A stretch of DNA of 46,827 nucleotides from SAR116 cluster bacterium AG-337-N21 (lineage in GTDB: Bacteria; Pseudomonadota; Alphaproteobacteria; Puniceispirillales; Marisalimonadaceae). Positions 39,495 to 46,827 of this stretch are shown one piece after another (position 1 is the first letter of the stretch; every line of letters begins with the position of its first letter). A program made the position numbers and the translations under genes. The stretch spans positions 1 to 46,827 of the forward strand of contig QBZZ01000018.1 in NCBI GenBank assembly GCA_003282145.1, given 5' to 3'. Below the pieces are notes generated by a model. The model was given only the letters and a program-made list of their open reading frames with translations, was not told the origin of the DNA and did no database searches.

Positions 39495-41639
39495 ATGATT
39501 ATTGTAAAATATATATTTACATCATTTTTATTTGTTTGGTTTAGTTATCAGACATCAGCTAATTCTATTACTAATTGTAGTACTTGTGGTGGCGGTTTTG
39601 GTGATAAAATTGGGACAATAGAACCTAAAGATGCTTTTTTTGAGCGAATAGGTGTTGATTTAATATGTCCACGTCAAAATAATTCCACTTATAAAAATGG
39701 AGCTACATGGCAAAATACTTTTTCAGGATATCATAATAATAATTATTTATGGGCTTATAAAAAAAGTTACAAAGAAATGAAAATTATAATTGGTTATAAA
39801 ACTGAAAATGGAAATTTTAGGATTGATGGCAATGAAATTTCTTTTAAAAATAATTGGAGAGCTGGTATTTTTGGGACACGTAAATTTAACGACAACTTTG
39901 TTAGTTTGCTTGAAAAGGGTATTGAGGTAACAAGACAAGGGAAAGGAAGTAAGAGCTCCAAAAAATGTTTAATTAGAACCTCATATTATTTACCTAATAC
40001 AGTAGATGTTAATAAATCTGCGATAGTTGTAAAAAAAAGCAATATTAAACATCATCTGTATATCTTAAAAAAGTTTGAAGAAGACCAGTACAGAGTTATA
40101 AACGACTTTTCGCGTAATGGTTTTAAAATGGAAGCTAGATTTAAACTAACAGATGCCATTTCAAAATTAAGTGCAGATTTAGCTATTTTGGATAATAATC
40201 CTACTATAGTTGTCCAAGATAAAGAATCAAAAAGGTTAGCAGAACAAGAAAAACAAAAGCGCATAGAATTAGAAAAAAAATTAGCTGCTTTAGAAAAGAA
40301 AACTGAAAAGAAAGTCACAGTTGAGGATAAGGTATCTAAACGTTTGGCCGAAGAAGAAAAACAAAAACGAATTAAGTTAGAAAAGAAACTAGCTGCATTA
40401 GAAAAACAATCTAAAAATAAAACTAAAGTTGAAGAAATATCTAAGCGTCTTGCTGAAGAAGAAAAGCAGAAGCGACTTAAAGAAGAACAGTTAAGACTAG
40501 AGACTGAACAAAAACGTAAAGAGCTTGAACAGAAACTAGCAATATTATCCAAGAAGAATAAAGTTAATGTAGATAAACTAGTTGAAGATAACACAGCCCC
40601 AGTAATATCTGCACAATCTAAACAAGATGGGTTTTATACAACCATATCTGGAACTATCACAGATGATGTTAAATTAGCAGAGGTGTTAATAGATAATAAA
40701 CTTATAACTCCAAATAGTGATGGTTCATTCAATACAAAACTGTATGTTCCACGTAATGGACTTGATGTAAAAATACTCGCCTTTGATATGAAGGGTAATA
40801 AAAGTACTAAAACATTGACAGTTGAAAGAGGAGCTATAGAAGAAGCTAGTGGACCTATATTTGCATCATTGGACCCATCAGCTAAAAAGGTTAAATTTAA
40901 TCCAAATGCATTGGCACTTATTGTTGGTGTAGCAGATTATGAAAAGACAAATGCAGATGCTATCTATGCAGATAAAGACGCTCAACAATTCTACGATTAT
41001 GCTCGCATGAAACTAGGTATACCTGCAAAGAACATTAAAGAGTTAGTAAACAATAAAGCTGATTTAGGTGAGATAGCTCTTGCTGTTCAGGACTGGATTG
41101 CACGTTCAACCAAGCAAGGTAAGACAGATATATATTTATATTTTGCAGGACACGGACTTGCTTCTGATAATGGCAAAGATATGTATCTGTTGCCTTACGA
41201 TGGAAGACCAAGATTATTAGGTAAAACAGCATTACTCAGAGATGAATTATTCAAAGACATCAAACAAGCCAACCCACGTAGTGTAACAGTTTTCCTAGAC
41301 ACGTGCTACAGTGGCACCACACGTGGTACAGATATGCTAATAGCTTCAAGACCAATAGCTATACGTGCACTAGAACAATCCATACCTGATAACTTCACTG
41401 TATTCTCAGCAGCTGCAGGTGACCAAACTAGCAAACCACTAGAAGAAGCTAAACATGGTATGTTCTCATACTTTCTAATGAAGGGCATGGAAGGCGATGC
41501 TGACAGTAACAATGACAACAAGATTACAGCACGTGAACTACACGCATATGTAGAACAGAACGTAGTACAACAATCAAGTGGCTCACAAACACCTGAACTA
41601 AAGGGTGATAAAGACAGAGTGCTTGTACAGTTTAACTAG
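39495..41639 (+). CDS. Exported caspase-like protease (peptidase C14) with coiled-coil repeats and Ig-like domain
   Basis: The 714-residue protein has: signal peptide (cleavage near TSA-NS, residue 22); a cysteine-containing N-domain (25-235); three charged coiled-coil repeats starting with SKRLAE at 245, 281 and 316; an Ig-like domain (365-445); and a C-terminal caspase domain (470-714). The catalytic dyad is H553 (YFAGHGLA) and C604 (LDTCYSG). An EF-hand-like loop D670-E681 (D1, N3, D5, I8, E12) lies near the end, which suggests calcium dependence as known for metacaspases. Being exported, it acts in the periplasm or outside, unlike cytoplasmic defence caspases. It shares about 270 C-terminal residues with the next gene. 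The substrate is unknown. Confidence 0.88.
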   Translation: MIIVKYIFTSFLFVWFSYQTSANSITNCSTCGGGFGDKIGTIEPKDAFFERIGVDLICPRQNNSTYKNGATWQNTFSGYHNNNYLWAYKKSYKEMKIIIGYKTENGNFRIDGNEISFKNNWRAGIFGTRKFNDNFVSLLEKGIEVTRQGKGSKSSKKCLIRTSYYLPNTVDVNKSAIVVKKSNIKHHLYILKKFEEDQYRVINDFSRNGFKMEARFKLTDAISKLSADLAILDNNPTIVVQDKESKRLAEQEKQKRIELEKKLAALEKKTEKKVTVEDKVSKRLAEEEKQKRIKLEKKLAALEKQSKNKTKVEEISKRLAEEEKQKRLKEEQLRLETEQKRKELEQKLAILSKKNKVNVDKLVEDNTAPVISAQSKQDGFYTTISGTITDDVKLAEVLIDNKLITPNSDGSFNTKLYVPRNGLDVKILAFDMKGNKSTKTLTVERGAIEEASGPIFASLDPSAKKVKFNPNALALIVGVADYEKTNADAIYADKDAQQFYDYARMKLGIPAKNIKELVNNKADLGEIALAVQDWIARSTKQGKTDIYLYFAGHGLASDNGKDMYLLPYDGRPRLLGKTALLRDELFKDIKQANPRSVTVFLDTCYSGTTRGTDMLIASRPIAIRALEQSIPDNFTVFSAAAGDQTSKPLEEAKHGMFSYFLMKGMEGDADSNNDNKITARELHAYVEQNVVQQSSGSQTPELKGDKDRVLVQFN

Positions 41640-41650
41640 AGATACTCTAG

Positions 41651-41689
41651 CCACTTCACAAATCACTAATTTATTATTATAATTTAATA
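41651..41689 (+). promoter_or_regulatory. Conserved leader block before the MORN-caspase
   Basis: CCACTTCACAAAT (41651-41663) and a TATAAT box at 41678-41683, 6 bases before the ATG, match the blocks at 26803 and 32093. If the box is used, the transcript has almost no leader. Confidence 0.4.
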
Positions 41690-44600
41690 ATGAATCTTTT
41701 TAAAAACTTTATGATTGTTTCGTCACTATTCATATTTTTGACGAGTTGTAAATCAGCAAAAGATGTTGTTTCATCTCTGAAATATGAAAAAGGCGATATA
41801 GAATGTTTATTTGCAATTTCTGATAATACAGATTGTAAAATTAAAAGATTAAGTTCATCTCAGCTGTGCAATAATCTAAAAAACTGGAAAAATAAGAAAA
41901 ATATTAATAAAGAAGCCTATAACCTTACCTTGCAAGAATTAAATCTCCGAAATTTTAAATGTAGAAGTGAAAAAGTCATAACAGCTTCTTCAGAAATAAA
42001 ACCTCAAAATAATAAAACAAACAATAAATTACGAAACTGTCCAGCATCTGGAAGAAAGCATGACTGTTTTGGAACTGTTATTTCTTCAAAAAGAAAATAT
42101 GTAGGAGACTTTAAAAATAATAAATTTCATGGATATGGCAAATACTATCATTTGGCAAATGATAAATATAAAGATTATTTTTATGAGGGTGAGTGGCAAA
42201 ATGGAAAAAGACATGGTTTAGGAAGGGTCATTTTTTCAAGCGGTAATAAGTATGTTGGTGAACAAAAAAATAATAAAATTGATGGAGAGGGAACATTTTT
42301 TTACCTCGCCGATAATAATTTTAAAGGTGATAAATATACTGGACAATATAAGAACGGGAAAAGACATGGGAAGGGAACATATTTCTACAATAATGGAGAC
42401 AAATATGAAGGTGAGTATAAAAATGGTTCTCCAAATGGTTATGGAACATACTCCTATTTAGCTAATAATCAATTCAAAGGCTTCGTGCACACAGGTCAAT
42501 ATCTAAATGGCAAAAGGCATGGTTATGGTACTTTTAAATATCCAAACGGTAGTAAATACGAAGGACATTTCAAAAGCGATTTAAAGGATGGTCAAGGTAC
42601 CATGACTTGGGGTAATGGAAACAAACATACTGGCAGTTATATAAATGGAAAAAGAAATGGTTATGGTTCTTTTATTTTTAAAAATGGTAAAAAGTATATA
42701 GGTCATTTTAAAAATGATAAATATAGTGGTGAAGGTACTCTTTATAAAGTTAACGGTCAAATTTTAGAGGGTGTTTGGAAAGAAAATGTTTTTCAATATT
42801 CAAAAAAATTAAAAAAACAAAAAAGTAAAATTGCTAGCATATTAGCAAAAAAAGAATCCAATAAATCATCAAAAAATTCATTACCAAAATGTTCTAACCA
42901 AAAATACAAACATTTATGTGTTGGAATACATAAATTTTCCAATGGCGCAAAATATAATGGTGAATTTAAAAGCAACAAATTTGATGGTTTTGGAACTCTT
43001 GTTTGGAAGGATGGAGCAAAATATGTTGGACAATTTAAATTTGATTTTGCAAATGGTCAGGGCACTATGACCTGGGCAAATGGAAACAAATATGTTGGTG
43101 AACATAAAAATGGTAAAGCAAATGGTAAAGGTGTCTTTAATTACGCTAATGGCAACCAATACATTGGAGAACATAAAAATGACCTAGCTCATGGTTATGG
43201 AACAATGAAGTGGAAAAATGGCGATAAATATTTTGGTTTACATATCAAAGGTAAAGCTGATGGTAAAGGCACTTTTATATATTCAAATGGAAGCAAGTAT
43301 ACTGGTCTGCACAAAAATGATGTTGCTTATGGGCAAGGTACTATGACGTGGGCCAATGGTGATAAATATATTGGTGAACATAAAAATGATAAAGGCAATG
43401 GTGATGGGATTTATGAATGGGCTAATGGTGATAAATATATTGGAGAACATAAAGATGATAAACCTCATGGTAAGGGTGTATTCACATTTGCCAATGGTTC
43501 TGTACTTGAAGGTATTTTCAAAAATGGTGAATATATAAAAAATAAGAATAAAAACGATATTAACATAGCTTCAAACTCAAAGGAATTAGACAAAGTTAAG
43601 CGTGAAGCGAAGGAATTAAAAAGAAAGTTAGCAGCACTTGAGGCTAAAAAGAAGAAAGAGGAATTAAAAATAAGAAATGACACACAAAAACCTAAAATAA
43701 AATCTTCTTACAGAATTTCTGGTGCAAACGCTATAATTTCAGGGAGGGTAACTGACAATACAGAAGTAGTTGAAATATTGGTAGATGGTGAACAGATGCC
43801 TTTAACGAAAAAAGGTACTTATAATATTGAGTTATATATTCCACGTGATGGTCTAAATGTTGAGATTGTTGCTTTTGATAAAAAAGGAAATAAGTCTTCA
43901 AAAACTTTAATAATTGAACGTCAGAATATTCAACAAGCTTCTGGCCTAAGTTTTGACAGACTTAACCCATCAGACAAAAAAGTTTATACCAATCCTAATT
44001 CACTTGCGCTTATTATTGGGGTTGCAGACTATTCAAGAACAAATGCTGATGCTATTTATGCTGACAAAGATGCTCGCCAATTTTACGATTATGCCAAAAT
44101 GAAATTAGGAGTGCCTGCATCTAACATTAAAGAACTTATTAATCAAAAAGCTGACAGAGTTGAAATTGGTTTAGCAATAAAAGATTGGATTACCCGTTCT
44201 ACTAAAACTAATAAAACAGATATTTATCTTTTTTTTGCAGGGCATGGCTTAGCATCTGACAACGGCGAGGATATGTTCTTGCTTCCTTACGATGGTTCTC
44301 CAAGATTATTAGAGTCTGCTATAAAGCGAAAACAACTTTTTATAGATATTCAACAAGCTAATCCAAGAAGCGTGACAGTATTTCTAGATACCTGCTATAG
44401 TGGAGCTACTCGTGGTACAGACATGCTTATAGCTTCAAGGCCAATAGCCATACGTGTATTAGAACAATCTATACCAAATAACTTTACTATATTCTCAGCA
44501 GCTGCAGGTGACCAAACAAGCAAACCCCTAGAAGAAGCTAAACATGGAATGTTCTCATACTTCTTAATGAAGGGCATGGAAGGTGATGCTGACAGTAACA

Positions 44601-44728
44601 AAGACAACAAAATTACAGCACGTGAACTTCATGCATTTGTAGAACAGAATGTTGTGCAACAATCATCTGGCTCACAAACCCCTGAATTACAAGGTGATAA
44701 AGAGAGAGTAATTGTACATTTTTACTAA
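41690..44728 (+). CDS. MORN-repeat lipoprotein with C-terminal caspase domain (peptidase C14)
   Basis: The 1012-residue protein has the lipobox FLTSC-K (Cys20); a short cysteine-bearing region; about ten MORN repeats (137-365); a linker; about nine more at an exact 23-residue period (422, 445, 468 to 606); a coiled coil (630-662); an Ig-like domain (665-745); and a caspase domain (770-1012). The dyad is H852 (FFAGHGLA) and C902 (LDTCYSG), with an EF-hand-like loop D968-E979. MORN repeats bind lipids or proteins, so the protease is probably held at a membrane surface by lipid and MORN part together. It follows the first caspase by 50 bases. Caspase and Ig-like parts of the two are close paralogues while their front parts differ. 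Confidence 0.9.
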   Translation: MNLFKNFMIVSSLFIFLTSCKSAKDVVSSLKYEKGDIECLFAISDNTDCKIKRLSSSQLCNNLKNWKNKKNINKEAYNLTLQELNLRNFKCRSEKVITASSEIKPQNNKTNNKLRNCPASGRKHDCFGTVISSKRKYVGDFKNNKFHGYGKYYHLANDKYKDYFYEGEWQNGKRHGLGRVIFSSGNKYVGEQKNNKIDGEGTFFYLADNNFKGDKYTGQYKNGKRHGKGTYFYNNGDKYEGEYKNGSPNGYGTYSYLANNQFKGFVHTGQYLNGKRHGYGTFKYPNGSKYEGHFKSDLKDGQGTMTWGNGNKHTGSYINGKRNGYGSFIFKNGKKYIGHFKNDKYSGEGTLYKVNGQILEGVWKENVFQYSKKLKKQKSKIASILAKKESNKSSKNSLPKCSNQKYKHLCVGIHKFSNGAKYNGEFKSNKFDGFGTLVWKDGAKYVGQFKFDFANGQGTMTWANGNKYVGEHKNGKANGKGVFNYANGNQYIGEHKNDLAHGYGTMKWKNGDKYFGLHIKGKADGKGTFIYSNGSKYTGLHKNDVAYGQGTMTWANGDKYIGEHKNDKGNGDGIYEWANGDKYIGEHKDDKPHGKGVFTFANGSVLEGIFKNGEYIKNKNKNDINIASNSKELDKVKREAKELKRKLAALEAKKKKEELKIRNDTQKPKIKSSYRISGANAIISGRVTDNTEVVEILVDGEQMPLTKKGTYNIELYIPRDGLNVEIVAFDKKGNKSSKTLIIERQNIQQASGLSFDRLNPSDKKVYTNPNSLALIIGVADYSRTNADAIYADKDARQFYDYAKMKLGVPASNIKELINQKADRVEIGLAIKDWITRSTKTNKTDIYLFFAGHGLASDNGEDMFLLPYDGSPRLLESAIKRKQLFIDIQQANPRSVTVFLDTCYSGATRGTDMLIASRPIAIRVLEQSIPNNFTIFSAAAGDQTSKPLEEAKHGMFSYFLMKGMEGDADSNKDNKITARELHAFVEQNVVQQSSGSQTPELQGDKERVIVHFY

Positions 44729-45083
44729 CACACCATTCCTGCTCATTAAACGACTATACAAAGCTACTGCTATACACTCAAATTAAAATAGGTTGCGATT
44801 ACACTGTAACATCTCAGTAGTTATCAAATCTCTATTAAAATGGATGACAATTATTTGATCATATTTGTGTAAGAGCATATGTATTCATATCTAGTCACAT
44901 TTCTACATCTTATGAATGTAGAGGGTCATCTAAATGATATATAATTATCCTAAAAAGTATTTTAAAATGCTTAAATTATACTCAAAATCAAGATTTATTT
45001 AAAATGAAGAATATTTAACTTGTTATATAGTTGTAACAAATAAATTATATTGATTTGGAGAATTTTAACCTTGGAGATATAAA
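44729..45083. other. Intergenic stretch with degenerate island repeat
   Basis: GATTACACTG, TCTCAGTAG and AAATGGATGACAATTATTTGA (44795-44862) match the flank behind relic 1 (27437-27500), and GTGTAAGAGCATATGTATTCATAT with TCATCTAAATGATATATAA follows the U repeat. No tRNA tail is left and no gene is seen. A GGAG at 45057-45060 and a TTGGAG at 45072 precede the next gene. Confidence 0.5.
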
Positions 45084-45704
45084 ATGAGAAATACAAATTA
45101 CGTTATATTAACTGTAGCTTCAGTTGATTTTAGTTATCGAGAAACTATGACTAAACTAATGTCTGAACATTCAAAGGATTTGATTACGAATGCAGGAGCT
45201 AAAGGAACACGTTTTGGATCTATAGGAACCGGTGAACATGCAGGAAGCCTAATTTTTATTCAATTTTATGATGACTTAAATGGTTATCAAAAAGCAATTG
45301 ATTTTCAATCTACCTCTCCGATTTTTAAAGAAATAATGAATAGTGGTAAAGCTAATATATATTTAAGAAATATAGCAACTTCCTTACCAACAAAATTTGA
45401 AAATAGTACTGAACATCCCAAATACATTGTTATTACAAGAGCTGAGGCTTCAATGTCAGACAAAGACAAATTTTTAAATTGTATAAACGACACTGCTTCT
45501 TGTTTTAAAGAAAATGGCGCAATAACTTTAAGATTTGGTAACTTACTCACTGGTTCTAACGTAGGCAATTACTTACTTGGTGTGGGGTATCCATCTATGG
45601 AAGCTATTGAGAATACTTATAATGAGTTATTAGCTCATAGTTCTTATAAAGAACTCATGACTTTTGCAAAAGTGAATATGAGAAATATTATAAAGATTCT
45701 TTAA
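45084..45704 (+). CDS. Tandem ferredoxin-fold (dimeric alpha-beta barrel-like) protein
   Basis: The 206-residue protein has two similar halves: [22 protein letters not shown] then [18 protein letters not shown], and [21 protein letters not shown] then [20 protein letters not shown]. This is the strand-helix-strand pattern of dimeric alpha-beta barrel proteins in tandem, forming one barrel in one chain. No signal peptide. The window holds several proteins of this broad class (3916, 25983, 29895). It precedes a transporter gene by 50 bases and may share its transcript. Substrate unknown. Confidence 0.6.
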   Translation: MRNTNYVILTVASVDFSYRETMTKLMSEHSKDLITNAGAKGTRFGSIGTGEHAGSLIFIQFYDDLNGYQKAIDFQSTSPIFKEIMNSGKANIYLRNIATSLPTKFENSTEHPKYIVITRAEASMSDKDKFLNCINDTASCFKENGAITLRFGNLLTGSNVGNYLLGVGYPSMEAIENTYNELLAHSSYKELMTFAKVNMRNIIKIL

Positions 45705-45754
45705 TTTAGATAAATATTTTAGAGACTTTTTAAGTTTCTAAGAACTGTTATATT

Positions 45755-46720
45755 ATGGTTGAAATTATTGGTATTACATTGTCTTTTTTTGCAATTATTG
45801 GTTTAGGAGCATTTACTAAATATATAGGCTTATTTGATGAAAAAAGTAGTAAAATACTTTCCAATTTTGCATTTTATATAGCTTTGCCTCCAATGATTAT
45901 AACTTCAATATTGGCAAACCCAATTAAGGGTTTCATAAACTTTGATTATATTGTCAGATTTGAAATTGCTACACTAATTGTCTTTCTATTATCTTATATG
46001 GTTGCAAAGTTTATAATAAGGCTCCAAAAAAATGAAAATTCAATTTTTGCCCTAAATGCAACTTATTCAAATTATGGATATATTGGTATTCCTCTAGTGA
46101 TATTACTTTTTGGACAAAAAGCAATTGTTCCTGCTTCATTAATCTTAGTTTTTGACATAGCTTTTGTCTTATCTTTAGTTGCAATCTTCTCTAATAATTT
46201 TAAAAATACTTTACTATGGTCAAAGTTAATAATAGCTCTAAAATCAATATCAAAAAATCCTGTAATTATTTCTTGTTTAATAGGGCTATTATTATCATTT
46301 TTTGAATTAAACTTGGGAAAGATTCCAAAAAGCATATTAAATATATTATCAGGTGCAGCTGTGCCTTCAGCATTATTCGCTATAGGTATTATAATAGTAA
46401 GTAAAAATATAGAAAAAGCTTATTCAGAATTAATGTTCATAAGTTTTGTCAAGTTAATTATACACCCCTTACTAGTCATATCATTATTCTTTTTCTGGTC
46501 AACAGATGAACTTAAGGTGCTTGATATAATATGGTTTCAAGTGGCGACTATATTCTCTTGTCTTCCTGTTGCAGCAACCGTGTTTCCAGTATCTCAACAT
46601 TATCGAGCCTACATTTTAAAAACTTCATCGGCCATAATTATTACTACCCTTATTAGTATTGTAACAATTCCAATAGTATTACTTTTAGTAACAAATAAAA
46701 TTTTTTATAATTTACTATAG
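45755..46720 (+). CDS. AEC-family (auxin efflux carrier-like) transporter
   Basis: The 321-residue protein has about ten hydrophobic segments in two inverted halves. ALNATYSNYGYIGIPLVILLFG is the conserved crossover helix with N and P of the AEC/BASS-like fold, and a second such region follows near SCLPVAATVFPVSQHY. Bacterial members move malate, malonate or other small acids across the inner membrane, driven by a cation gradient. The specific substrate is not evident. The last 107 bases of the window hold no gene start that I can support. Confidence 0.85.
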   Translation: MVEIIGITLSFFAIIGLGAFTKYIGLFDEKSSKILSNFAFYIALPPMIITSILANPIKGFINFDYIVRFEIATLIVFLLSYMVAKFIIRLQKNENSIFALNATYSNYGYIGIPLVILLFGQKAIVPASLILVFDIAFVLSLVAIFSNNFKNTLLWSKLIIALKSISKNPVIISCLIGLLLSFFELNLGKIPKSILNILSGAAVPSALFAIGIIIVSKNIEKAYSELMFISFVKLIIHPLLVISLFFFWSTDELKVLDIIWFQVATIFSCLPVAATVFPVSQHYRAYILKTSSAIIITTLISIVTIPIVLLLVTNKIFYNLL

Positions 46721-46827
46721 CTTAATTCTATATTTAACTCACCCTGTCTCTTCTCATTCTAACATATTCCAATGACCTATAAATAGTTTTCTTATAGTTA
46801 ATTATATCATTATAAATACACGGTCAA

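Noticed and set aside
40052-40594. 180-residue serine/phenylalanine-rich frame on the minus strand
   Set aside because: It is the antisense of the coiled-coil repeats of the caspase gene (Lys/Glu codons read backwards as Phe/Ser).
42955-43520. Regular 69-bp DNA repeats that might be taken for a repeat array or CRISPR
   Set aside because: The period is exactly 23 codons and the repeats translate to MORN units in an open reading frame; there are no distinct spacers.
34036-44728. Cytoplasmic abortive-infection caspase system (CHAT/TPR type)
   Set aside because: The caspases, protease and partners carry signal peptides or lipoboxes and no nucleotide-sensing or gasdermin-like partner is present, so the known defence layouts do not fit.

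Overview
The window is AT-rich (roughly 30% G+C by eye), densely coded and of bacterial type. The best fit is a marine alphaproteobacterium from one of the small-genome, low-GC plankton lineages. That is an inference from composition and from the genes for peptide, amino-acid and organic-acid uptake; no ribosomal marker is present.

Region 1 (1-16163) is ordinary catabolic and transport sequence. It holds an enolase-superfamily dehydratase cut by the window edge, a DehI-type 2-haloacid dehalogenase, a MotA-like mini membrane protein, an RhlE-type DEAD-box helicase, a ferredoxin-fold protein coupled to a DadA-like FAD oxidoreductase, an SDR that lacks its catalytic tyrosine, a LysR regulator divergent from an EamA transporter, and an NHL-propeller lyase. 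It ends with an oligopeptide ABC operon (binding protein, two permeases, fused double ATPase) and an M20 amidohydrolase.

Region 2 (16212-22239) is a compact integrated element in tRNA-Arg(UCG). The tRNA is intact. A perfect 51-bp copy of its 3' part lies 5.95 kb downstream and marks the far junction. Inside are a tyrosine integrase next to the tRNA, a small HUH-type replication protein behind a hairpin that could be its origin, and many short proteins: exported proteins, zinc ribbons and tiny membrane proteins. No phage structural gene is visible.

Region 3 (22240-34020) is a graveyard of older insertions. The last 13-14 bases of the tRNA recur at four more places (26694, 27768, 28777, 31405), three of them inside a repeat of about 120-130 bp. 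Other debris includes an integrase N-terminal stub, duplicated zinc-ribbon/membrane-protein/terminator modules, short fragments of exported genes, an exported gene with an internal TGA, and three relics of the last codons of a caspase gene. Between them sit small exported proteins, ferredoxin-fold proteins, a cupin and a second MotA-like protein.

Region 4 (34036-44728) is the most striking part: two divergent operons for exported or lipid-anchored proteins. Leftward are a TPR plus trypsin-like protease, a DUF4384 protein, an LPP20-like lipoprotein and two small exported proteins. Rightward are a GNA1162-like TPR lipoprotein, a 25-residue lipoprotein, and two large exported caspase-like (C14) proteins with intact His/Cys dyads, an Ig-like domain and an EF-hand-like loop. 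One carries coiled-coil repeats and the other about 18 MORN repeats. Caspase tails and flanks recur as relics in region 3, so this family seems to have been copied repeatedly in the island zone. I propose a periplasmic caspase/trypsin system as the candidate undescribed system.

Region 5 (44729-46827) returns to ordinary genes: a tandem ferredoxin-fold protein and an AEC-family transporter.
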